A program made the translations under genes and the position numbers. Below the pieces are notes generated by a model. That model was not told the origin of the DNA. It did not search any database and saw nothing but the letters and a program-made list of their open reading frames with translations. Below, piece after piece: positions 57,631-64,000 of a DNA stretch of 64,000 bases (position 1 is its first letter; the number at the start of each line of letters is the position of its first letter). The stretch comes from Desulfuromonas acetexigens (GTDB lineage Bacteria > Desulfobacterota > Desulfuromonadia > Desulfuromonadales > Trichloromonadaceae), in NCBI RefSeq assembly GCF_900111775.1, contig NZ_FOJJ01000023.1, positions 307,835 through 371,834 of the forward strand, read 5' to 3'.

Positions 57631-58102
57631 ACCTAACCACCACCCGCCCCACCTGCGCCTCCACCCGCGCCCGGGCTCCGGCCGGACCGGCGCCGACGGC
57701 GGTGATGCGGTAGCTGCGCAGAGCGAAACGGGTCGGGTCGCTACCGCTCTCCGGCGGGACCGGGCCTTCGCTCAGATAACGCACCCGGCAAACCTCTTCC
57801 GGAGCGATGCCGCTTGCCGTTTCCGCCGCGACCACCGCCGTCTGCCCCGGGTCGAGCACCACCTCGCCGGAATCGGCGGCGCGCAGCAGGGTCGTGTCGG
57901 CCAGCACATATTCCACCGCCCGCTCCGCGGCAAAAAAAGCCTGCTGCCGGGTATGGCGGTTGCCGGCGATGGCCAGTTCCACATCAGTGGTGTTCAGCGC
58001 AAAAAAGCCGAGCAGGCTGAGCATCGCCAGCAGGCAGACGACCAAAAGCAGCGCCATGCCCTGCTGGTTGTCGCAGACAGCCGAAAACCGTATTTTTTGC
58101 AT
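57629..58102 (-). CDS. pilX: PilX-type minor pilin
   Basis: 157 aa. Leader MQKIRFSAVCDNQQG, cleavage before MALLLVVCLLAMLSLLGFFAL, then TTDVELAIAGNRHTRQQAFFAAERAVEYV, the PilX N-terminal pattern. PilX proteins usually lack the +5 Glu, as here. Part of the minor-pilin tip complex with PilV, PilW and PilY1. Flanked by short-period repeats on both sides (58175-58201 upstream, 57534-57630 downstream). Confidence 0.9.
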   Translation of the reverse strand: MQKIRFSAVCDNQQGMALLLVVCLLAMLSLLGFFALNTTDVELAIAGNRHTRQQAFFAAERAVEYVLADTTLLRAADSGEVVLDPGQTAVVAAETASGIAPEEVCRVRYLSEGPVPPESGSDPTRFALRSYRITAVGAGPAGARARVEAQVGRVVVR

Positions 58103-58174
58103 CGGTCACCTCCCTGTTCATCCGCGAAAATCGATGCGGTTCCTGCCGTCACCGCATCCTACCGACTCGGTTTT

Positions 58175-58201
58175 ATCCCTTTCATCCCCTTCATCCCTGT
58201 A
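58175..58201. repeat. 9-bp tandem repeat between pilW and pilX
   Basis: ATCCCTTTC, ATCCCCTTC and ATCCCTGTA in register, in the 122-nt pilW-pilX gap. Confidence 0.85.
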
Positions 58202-58224
58202 ATTCTTAGGCTCGTGGCCTTCCC

Positions 58225-59085
58225 TCACGGCAAGTTCCGTAGAGCGATCACGCTGCTCAGGGCACGGGTCTTCTCCCCCTGGGCAGTACGCGCCCGCCCT
58301 TCCAGCACGACCCGCACCGCCCGAATTTGTTCCAGTTCAGCCGCTGTCGGCGCTTCCCGCCAGCTTCCGTCATCCAGCAGATAGTCCAGCGCGAACGCGG
58401 TCAAGCCGTTCACCAAGACACCTCCCACCATCTTTTTCACCGTCACCCGCTGGGTCGGGACGCCGCTGTGACGCACGAAGAGTTCGTGATCTTTCAGAAA
58501 ATAGCTGATGCTTCCGGGATAGACGGCATTAGCCCTCACCAGCACATCCCCGGCCCGATAATCGATTTCATCCGTCGCGGCAAAGCCCTCCAGGGTCAGG
58601 CTCGCCCCGGCGACATCGCGCCCGGTCACATACAGCAGCCGATCGAGGGGTTGCCGTTGCTCCACGGCGCAGATCAGCCGGACCGGGTCGCCGACCTGAT
58701 ACTGTTCGACAAGATCGGGCGCGGCCAGACGGAAGCTGTGGGACGTGACCTGCCGCACCGAGGCCCCAGCCCCCAGCGGAGCGCTGAAGCCGCTCGGGCA
58801 GGAGCTGTTGAGAATCAGGGGAGCGGTGTCGGTAGGCTGGTGTGGTGTGCTTTTCAGGGGGGGATGATGACGGAAGACGAGAAAACCGGCCTGGCGCAGA
58901 TCGACGGTGAGATGGTCCATGGCGACGCGCAAATTCTGCTGCAACTCCACCACCTCTTCCTGCCCCAGCGCCGATTTTTGCATGTTCAAATAGAGTTGAT
59001 AGATAACGCCCATCATGATGCCGGTCAGAGCCAGCACGACCAGCACCTCGACCAGACTGAAGGCCTTTTCGCCCAGGGATTTCAT
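58225..59085 (-). CDS. pilW: PilW-type minor prepilin
   Basis: 286 aa. Short leader MKSLGEKA then FSLVEVLVVLALTGIMMGV with Glu at +5; then VVELQQNLRVAMDHLTVDLRQAGF, the PilW signature. The residue before the cleavage site is Ala, not the usual Gly, which may slow processing by PilD. The ATG overlaps the pilV stop by 4 nt. Confidence 0.9.
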   Translation of the reverse strand: MKSLGEKAFSLVEVLVVLALTGIMMGVIYQLYLNMQKSALGQEEVVELQQNLRVAMDHLTVDLRQAGFLVFRHHPPLKSTPHQPTDTAPLILNSSCPSGFSAPLGAGASVRQVTSHSFRLAAPDLVEQYQVGDPVRLICAVEQRQPLDRLLYVTGRDVAGASLTLEGFAATDEIDYRAGDVLVRANAVYPGSISYFLKDHELFVRHSGVPTQRVTVKKMVGGVLVNGLTAFALDYLLDDGSWREAPTAAELEQIRAVRVVLEGRARTAQGEKTRALSSVIALRNLP

Positions 59086-59486
59086 CGGCAGCGCTTGAAG
59101 GCGACGAGGGTGACCGGGCGCGCGGGAGCGTGAAGGGCCTCCACCCGCACTTCGACCCGGGTCAACTTGGGCCGGTCATAATCGGCATCGATGGCGTAGA
59201 GCGCCCGGTAGTTACCAGCGACTGGGGGCGCAGCGGCGAAGGGCCATTGCTGATCGACGGCATCCGTCGCCAGGCGCGGATCATCCTCCGGCCAGGCCAA
59301 AATCTCCTCCAGCACCCCCTCGGCCAAACCGGAGGCAACGCTCACCTGCTGCGCCGAAGCGTTCCCCCGCAGCGAGGTGAGCTGCATGCCCGCCACCGCC
59401 AGCAGCCCGATGGCGAAAACCGTCATCGCCACCAGCAATTCCACCAAAGAAGAACCCGTTTCGTACCCATTTCCACAGCCGGTCAT
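59082..59486 (-). CDS. pilV: PilV-type minor prepilin
   Basis: 134 aa from ATG 59486 (AAGGAGG upstream). Leader MTGCGNGYETG then SSLVELLVAMTVFAIGLLAVAGMQLTSLRGNA, the PilV pattern. Mature position +1 is Ser rather than Phe; Glu +5 is present. First gene of the intact minor-pilin operon, behind a sigma-70-type promoter. Confidence 0.9.
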   Translation of the reverse strand: MTGCGNGYETGSSLVELLVAMTVFAIGLLAVAGMQLTSLRGNASAQQVSVASGLAEGVLEEILAWPEDDPRLATDAVDQQWPFAAAPPVAGNYRALYAIDADYDRPKLTRVEVRVEALHAPARPVTLVAFKRCR

Positions 59487-59557
59487 GCCCCGTCCCTCCT
59501 TGAACAAAGCGAAAAAGGCGGTCCTCGGCCCCCATCTCGTCCGCCCCATGGCCGATT

Positions 59558-59586
59558 TTTATAAAGCATAAAGTTAGTCACAGCAA
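59558..59586 (-). promoter_or_regulatory. sigma-70-type promoter for pilV-pilW-pilX-pilY1-fimT
   Basis: Minus-strand TTGCTG (59581-59586), 17-nt spacer, TATAAA (59558-59563), about 70 nt before the pilV ATG. Confidence 0.6.
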
Positions 59587-59619
59587 ATAATTAGCGTAAG
59601 TGAATGAAAAATACAGAAA

Positions 59620-60020
59620 TGTCCGATAGGGTTTTCAGGGGGATTCGGGAAGGAAGGATCAAAAAATCCCTACAGCGAGAGGCAGGTTGGGGAGAAGGAA
59701 TCCCTACGAGAATAAAATCAACAACATGTCCGGACGGACATATTCACCTGAAATGTTCGAACCCCAGACGAAACATTCCCGAACGGACATATTTTTTGAC
59801 GGAGAAGGAGAGCGCCGGAAGTCATGCCCAGGTTTGTGGGTAGAAAAAGTGGCGAAACAAGATTTGACCCCGATTTGAGGGGTTATCTCGAATGGGGGCG
59901 TCATCCGGCGTATTGGTCGTTGCATTTTTTGCGCGGAAAATGACGCAAAATTTGCATGATAGCTTATGTGAGGGGCAAGTAATGCTGAGATTCAGGCAGG
60001 TTAAGTGAAAGGAATGTCCG
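59620..60020. promoter_or_regulatory. Cluster of TGTCCG/CGGACA motifs between the two minor-pilin operons
   Basis: TGTCCG occurs at 59620-59625, 59727-59732 and 60015-60020, and its complement at 59735-59740 and 59784-59789. Two copies form an inverted repeat TGTCCG-GA-CGGACA (59727-59740), and ACGGACATATT is repeated directly at 59734-59744 and 59783-59793. No gene is seen in this gap. The motifs are candidate activator sites for the sigma-54 promoter at 60018. Confidence 0.5.
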
Positions 60021-60034
60021 GCATGTGGCTTGCA
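60018..60034 (+). promoter_or_regulatory. sigma-54-type -24/-12 element before the second minor-pilin cluster
   Basis: CCGGCATGTGGCTTGCA has the invariant GG (60020-60021) and GC (60032-60033) 10 nt apart and a perfect TTGCA. It lies 44 nt before the first ATG of the cluster. Confidence 0.65.
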
Positions 60035-60077
60035 TGATATGGGCATCCGTTAAAATTACCTGACCACGGAGGCATAT

Positions 60078-60161
60078 ATGAAACGAGAGAAATCCGGGCA
60101 AGCCGGCTTCTCCCTCATCGAACTGCTGGTGGTGGCGAATGATTCAGAAAGGTCAGACACC
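60078..60161 (+). pseudogene. Remnant of a FimT/FimU-type prepilin: leader only, fused in frame to pilV
   Basis: A good ribosome site (GGAGG) and ATG start MKREKSGQAG followed by FSLIELLVVA, a complete prepilin leader plus the first ten residues of a GspH/FimT-like pilin. The sequence then jumps to unrelated NDSERSDT and the pilV ATG at 60162, in the same frame. The body of the first pilin is missing, so an internal deletion is the simplest reading. Confidence 0.8.
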
Positions 60162-60593
60162 ATGAAACCATCCAATAAACAAGCTGGAAATGAAAGCGGC
60201 TTTACCCTGATCGAAGTTCTCATTGCCCTGACCATTTTCGCCATCGGCCTACTGGCTTTGGCAAGCATGCAGATTACCGGCATTCAGGGGAACGCCAAGG
60301 CGCATGAAGTAACCGCCAAATCAGCTCTGGCAATGGGCATACTCGAACAGATTCATGCTCTTGAAGGCGATGATGATTTTTTTCAAAACGACACCACCGA
60401 CATGATTTGGACTTTTAACGGTGCTAACAGCATCGAACTGGCAGGGGCCGGGACCTGTACCGCCCTAGTCAGCGTAGCAGTCGACCCCACGATCAATGGC
60501 ACTACCTACGATGACTTGAGTCAGACTTCCGTAACTGTCGCCTGCAGTGACGGGCCGGCCATTACGCAGACGCTGATGAAACGGAGGTACTGA
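60162..60593 (+). CDS. pilV: PilV-type minor prepilin, second copy
   Basis: 143 aa from ATG 60162 (AAAGG upstream). Leader MKPSNKQAGNESG, then FTLIEVLIALTIFAIGLLALASMQ; GNAKAHEVTAKSALAMG matches the PilV pattern of the intact copy (GNASAQQVSVASGLAEG). Because the upstream remnant is in frame, a 171-aa product with two prepilin leaders could also be made from ATG 60078. Base composition is lower in GC than the intact operon. Confidence 0.85.
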   Translation: MKPSNKQAGNESGFTLIEVLIALTIFAIGLLALASMQITGIQGNAKAHEVTAKSALAMGILEQIHALEGDDDFFQNDTTDMIWTFNGANSIELAGAGTCTALVSVAVDPTINGTTYDDLSQTSVTVACSDGPAITQTLMKRRY

Positions 60594-60595
60594 TC

Positions 60596-61504
60596 ATGGA
60601 TAAAGTCACAAAACGCGAAGTCGGCTTCACTTTGATCGAATTGCTGATCGTTATGGTGGTCATGGGCCTGGTTATCACATCGGTCTACAGCCTATTCATC
60701 AACAGCAAGAAAACAGCAACCACTTCGGAAGAGGTTGTCGACGTGCAACAGAACCTGCGGGTTGCCATCGACACCCTGGCCGGCGATATTCGCATGGCCG
60801 GCTTTCTCGTACCCGACGATGTAAATCCTATCAGCAGCGCCCCCGCCAGCCCAGGCATCGATACGGACGCCGATGGCTCTCTCGACACGGGCACTGTCTT
60901 TTCTCTACGAACCATCTCTTCGGTGCGAGCCTACGCCCGCGTGATCAGCGAAGATCCTCTTGGAGGCGGATTGACGGTTGAAAGCGGTTCGACCACCATG
61001 TTTTCAGAAGGCAACCGCGTTCATGTCATTCAGCCCAGCTCCGGTAAGGACATCTCCGGCTCGTTGACGCTTGGTGAACCATCCGGCGACGTCCTGCCCA
61101 TTACTACGGCAGGATACAGCCCCGGCAGCATTTCCGCCGGCGATATCGTGGTCAGAAAGCTGGCGGGGGAACCCGACGAGGTCACGACCGTCCGCTACTG
61201 GCTGCGTGCCAACAACAACACGGGTGACAACATCTACGATCTGGTTCGCGACCTGCTCCTCGATGATGGCACCACAATAGAGACGGCAACCGTAGCCGGC
61301 AACATCAACAGTATTGACCTGACCTACATTCTGGAGGATGGCACTGAAAGCAACGCCCCGCCAGAACTGGAAGCCATCCGCGCCATTCGCCTGACAGTGA
61401 CAAGTCAAACAGATAACATCAAAACGGGGCTGGCCAACTTCTCCGGCGTCAAAACCCGCAGCCTGCAGACCGTCGTCAAAATCCAGAACGCCTTTGGAGG
61501 TTAA
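60596..61504 (+). CDS. pilW: PilW-type minor prepilin, second copy
   Basis: 302 aa. Leader MDKVTKREVG then FTLIELLIVMVVMGLVITSVY with normal Gly -1 and Glu +5, then VVDVQQNLRVAIDTLAGDIRMAGFL as in PilW. ATG 2 nt after the pilV stop, with CGGAGG 8 nt upstream inside pilV. It appears intact, unlike its neighbours. Confidence 0.88.
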   Translation: MDKVTKREVGFTLIELLIVMVVMGLVITSVYSLFINSKKTATTSEEVVDVQQNLRVAIDTLAGDIRMAGFLVPDDVNPISSAPASPGIDTDADGSLDTGTVFSLRTISSVRAYARVISEDPLGGGLTVESGSTTMFSEGNRVHVIQPSSGKDISGSLTLGEPSGDVLPITTAGYSPGSISAGDIVVRKLAGEPDEVTTVRYWLRANNNTGDNIYDLVRDLLLDDGTTIETATVAGNINSIDLTYILEDGTESNAPPELEAIRAIRLTVTSQTDNIKTGLANFSGVKTRSLQTVVKIQNAFGG

Positions 61505-61507
61505 TCC

Positions 61508-62047
61508 ATGCGACCAACCCATACAGCAACCGGCAAACCGCATTAGCCCAGCCGTACCAGCCTTCCGTACAACAACGAAAAGGGCTTTGTTCTGATCCTG
61601 TGCATGGTGATGCTGGCTGTGCTGACCGTCCTCGGGCTGATGGTGCTGACTTCTACCGATACCGAACTGAGCATTACCACCAACACGCGTATGTCCGCCG
61701 AAGCCATCAGCGCCGCGGAAACGATCCTGGAATTCGCCCAGAAAAAAATCCTAGAGGAGCGTAGCGGCAGCACGCTGATTAACGCAGACGTCGTCGACCT
61801 GCTTCCCCCCGATACCAGCCTGCGTACTGGCGGCATCAACGAAATCGATGTCTACAGCGCACGGGCCAACCCCAAAATACAGGCCCGTTTTAGTGCCGAT
61901 GCCTCGGGCAAGGGAAACATCTTCTCCACCTCGGGAGATGGAACCGGTAGCATTGATTTGCCTTACTACCGTTCAACCATCGAAGTCCAAAGGCAGAGAG
62001 CGACAGCTCGATTGGAAGCTGTACAGGTAGACCTCACTGCCTTCTAA
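61508..62047 (+). pseudogene. pilX: PilX-type minor pilin, second copy, with in-frame amber codon
   Basis: ATG 61508 has a perfect GGAGG site, but codon 13 is TAG (61544-61546): MRPTHTATGKPH-stop-PSRTSLPYNNEKG, then FVLILCMVMLAVLTVLGLMVL and TSTDTELSITTNTRMSAEA, a clear PilX. No ATG, GTG or TTG lies between the stop and the cleavage site, so no internal start can restore the leader; starting at ATG 61604 would cut into the first hydrophobic stretch. Only suppression or readthrough could give a functional product. A sequencing error is possible. Confidence 0.8.
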
Positions 62048-62087
62048 ATAAACAGTTCACAACCCATTGCCTTACAAGGAGAGGGTC

Positions 62088-63874
62088 ATGAAAAAAAGTA
62101 TAATATTTCTTGCCATGGTGCTTTTGACGCCCCAGTTGGTCTACAGCGCACCGGATTATTACCTCGGTGATACCAGCGTTTATGCAGGTTCGACCGCCAG
62201 TGTACCGCCGAATATCATGCTGCTTTTTGACGTTTCACCTTCAATGACAACAGCGGGTTCGGCTATTAAATATGACTCTTCTGTAGCGTACGATGCGACA
62301 AAAGGCTACATACCTAAATATAAGTCGCTCTCTGGGAAAAATAGCATATACACTTCGCAAGCTATCTACACAATGAATTCTGAAACAAGCGGAAAATTTA
62401 ACGCGACAAAATTCACTATAAAAGCGGATGACGCAGGTGGCCAAATAAAATACATACAATGTGAAGAAGCGAGAGAAGCTCTTTACGACAATGGCGTGTG
62501 GAGCAAAGCAGGCTGGGAATTAAATAAAGATGGAAATTGTGTTCAGTCAAAAAACACTAATCAATCGACGACCTACTACACTGGGGACAATGCCTGCTTA
62601 CAATATGAGTTAAGTACAATCGCTCAGTCGCCATGGACAGCAAATACGATCTATAGTATTGGAGATGTCGTTGAAGCCCTGGTAAATGGAACCCTTGCCA
62701 AATTCGTCTGCTCTGCAGGAGGAACCTCCGGCGCCACTGCACCGGCATGGAACCTGAGTGACATTACTCATGACAATACTGTGGAATGGAAACCCGCCGA
62801 ATCAGCGTTGACTGTTGCAGTAGACGTCCTCAAGAACATCGCTAACAGCCTTGGCAGCAGGGTGCGCCTGGGTGCCGCAGCCATAGGAGATGATGCCAAC
62901 AAAGGGGCCACAATTTACCAACCCCTTATACAACCGGACACTGAACAAAAGCTGACCACCTTCAATAACAGTATGGTCCAACTGCGTGACCAGGCAAGGA
63001 CTGAAGGCAATCATCAACCGGTCAACGAAGGGCTTTGGGATGTTGGAACATACTATTCAGGTGATTTCGATTTCATAGCAAAAAATGAAATTACTGATCC
63101 TGCATCAGCAGAATACTGGTGCCAGCCTAACCACATCATTGTCGTAACAAGTGACCTCAATGAGAGCTACAATCTTACAGACAATAAAACAGGAGATATT
63201 GACGGCGATGGAATAAAAGGTTCTTCAAAAGATGTAGCAAAACACCTTTATACGAAATTAGGGAATTTCAAAAATACAACCTATCCATTTAGAATTAATA
63301 CCCATGTCATTCAACTTTTCGGTGAATTGAATGATCTAAAATTGACTGCGGAATACGGTCATGGGCTTTACTATGCGCTTGATAGCGCTGAACAACTTGA
63401 GTCTATTCTTATCGGTCTTATTCTCAGCCTGCTTGAGGCCGATTCCTCCTATGTCGCTCCGGTCGTTCCGGCTAGCCCGGAGAGTCAGCTTTACAGTGGT
63501 GAACGCATTTACCTCGGTTTTTTCAAACCCATGAACGATGAGCCTTGGTACGGCAATATCAAAAAATTCGCTCTTGATCGAAGCAACCGCATGCTGGGTT
63601 TTGATACAACTGGCGATCTGACGATTGCGACCGATGAAGAGGGCAATTTCATTGTGGACAACACTGGCAACCCGGCCATCCACTCGTTCTGGAGTTCTGA
63701 CGCCGACGGTGGCCTGGTAGATGCCGGTGGTGTTGGCGAGCAGTTGTTTTCCCTTTTTGCAACCCCACCTGCGGTGCCCGGCGACCGCACCCTGCTCTTT
63801 GGGAGCTCGCTGACCAGCTTTACCAGCGCGAATCTCACCAAGGAACAGCTGGCTGTCGATACAGATGCGGAAAG
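62088..63874 (+). pseudogene. pilY1: PilY1-type tip protein, second copy, truncated by a group II intron
   Basis: From ATG 62088 (AAGGAGAGGG upstream): signal peptide MKKSIIFLAMVLLTPQLVYS, then DYYLGDTSVYAG, matching the start of the intact copy, and a VWA domain with an intact metal motif DVSPSM. After about 595 residues it ends at DTDAER, where the intron's last bases provide TAG. The beta-propeller half is missing from the window. Bases about 62240-63420 are much richer in A and T (AAA, ATA, TTA codons) than the rest of the window, suggesting separate origin. Confidence 0.85.
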
Positions 63875-64000
63875 GTAGAGTAGAGAGCAGGTTTTACCCT
63901 GCCCTCCCTCATCAAACCGTGCATGCGGTTTTCCCGCACACGGCTTTCCGATGTTCTTCACCGCAAGGCATGCGCCCTCTTCCAACCCGCTGAGGTCGGC
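63875..64000 (-). mobile_element. Group II intron, 3' end (domains V and VI)
   Basis: Read on the minus strand. Domain V is at 63945-63915: AGCCGTG pairs with CACGGTT, with the catalytic AGC triad, a 2-nt bulge (TG) on the 3' side, upper stem GCGG/CCGC and a GAAAA loop. Domain VI follows (GCAGG/CCTGC stem, 63903-63887), with a bulged A at 63881, 7 nt before the end CTCTAC at 63875, an AY 3' terminus. The intron body and any reverse transcriptase lie beyond the right edge. It is antisense to pilY1. Confidence 0.82.

Noticed and set aside
59604..59843. 79-codon open frame in the gap between the two pilin operons
   Set aside because: No ribosome site, no family features; the region reads as regulatory DNA with repeated motifs.
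61604..62047. Functional PilX starting at ATG 61604
   Set aside because: This start falls after the prepilin cleavage site and inside the hydrophobic helix, so the product would lack the leader.

Overview
The window is GC-rich, tightly packed bacterial chromosome. Gene content and order point to a Desulfuromonadales / Geobacter-like deltaproteobacterium: Lol lipoprotein export, BamA and LpxA (Gram-negative envelope), glnBA behind a sigma-54 promoter, many PAS/GGDEF/EAL and histidine-kinase proteins, and a pilB-pilT-pilC-pilS-pilR type IV pilus locus preceded by aroE. This assignment is inference from gene content; no rRNA or tRNA gene was seen.

Layout. 1-12 kb (minus strand): two envelope/translation blocks, phoH-pgpH-ybeY-dgkA/PAP2-corC-lnt and, after a hairpin that also carries a promoter, prfB (with its programmed +1 frameshift)-lysS-lolC-lolD-bamA (cut by the window start). 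12-26 kb: central metabolism and nitrogen control: eno, a chemoreceptor, exbB-exbD-glk-pfk, a small phosphoesterase, malic enzyme, thrC, glnA-glnB. 26-33 kb: signalling proteins (receiver-histidine kinase, REC-PAS-GGDEF-EAL, 5TM histidine kinase) around a DUF2148 gene and a free-standing lpxA. 33-41 kb: two adjacent potassium uptake systems (KtrAB, then TrkH with two separate TrkA-like proteins), a lipoprotein cytochrome c, an extremely charged secreted protein and a permease with RCK_C domains. 41-48 kb: pilR, pilS, pilC, pilT, pilB. 48-54 kb: aroE, ribF, rnr, DUF1015. 54-59.5 kb: a complete minor-pilin operon pilV-pilW-pilX-pilY1-fimT (minus strand). 60-64 kb: a second, head-to-head minor-pilin cluster on the plus strand that is visibly decaying.

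How it fits together. PilB and PilT are the pilus motor ATPases, PilC the platform protein, and PilS-PilR a sigma-54-type two-component system; the major pilin gene is not in the window. The intact minor-pilin operon supplies the tip complex (PilV/W/X/FimT and PilY1). The second cluster has a sigma-54-type -24/-12 element and a concentration of TGTCCG motifs upstream, which suggests control by the PilR encoded 18 kb away. Three of its genes carry lesions: the first prepilin is reduced to a leader fused in frame to pilV, pilX has an in-frame amber codon before its prepilin cleavage site, and pilY1 is cut by a group II intron in antisense orientation whose domains V and VI can be read at the right edge.

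A second theme is short-period repeats in gaps between genes: three arrays of 7-bp period (2213-2286, 40989-41065, 57534-57630) and one of 9-bp period (58175-58201). Two of the 7-bp arrays run right up to or into the stop codon of the neighbouring gene.
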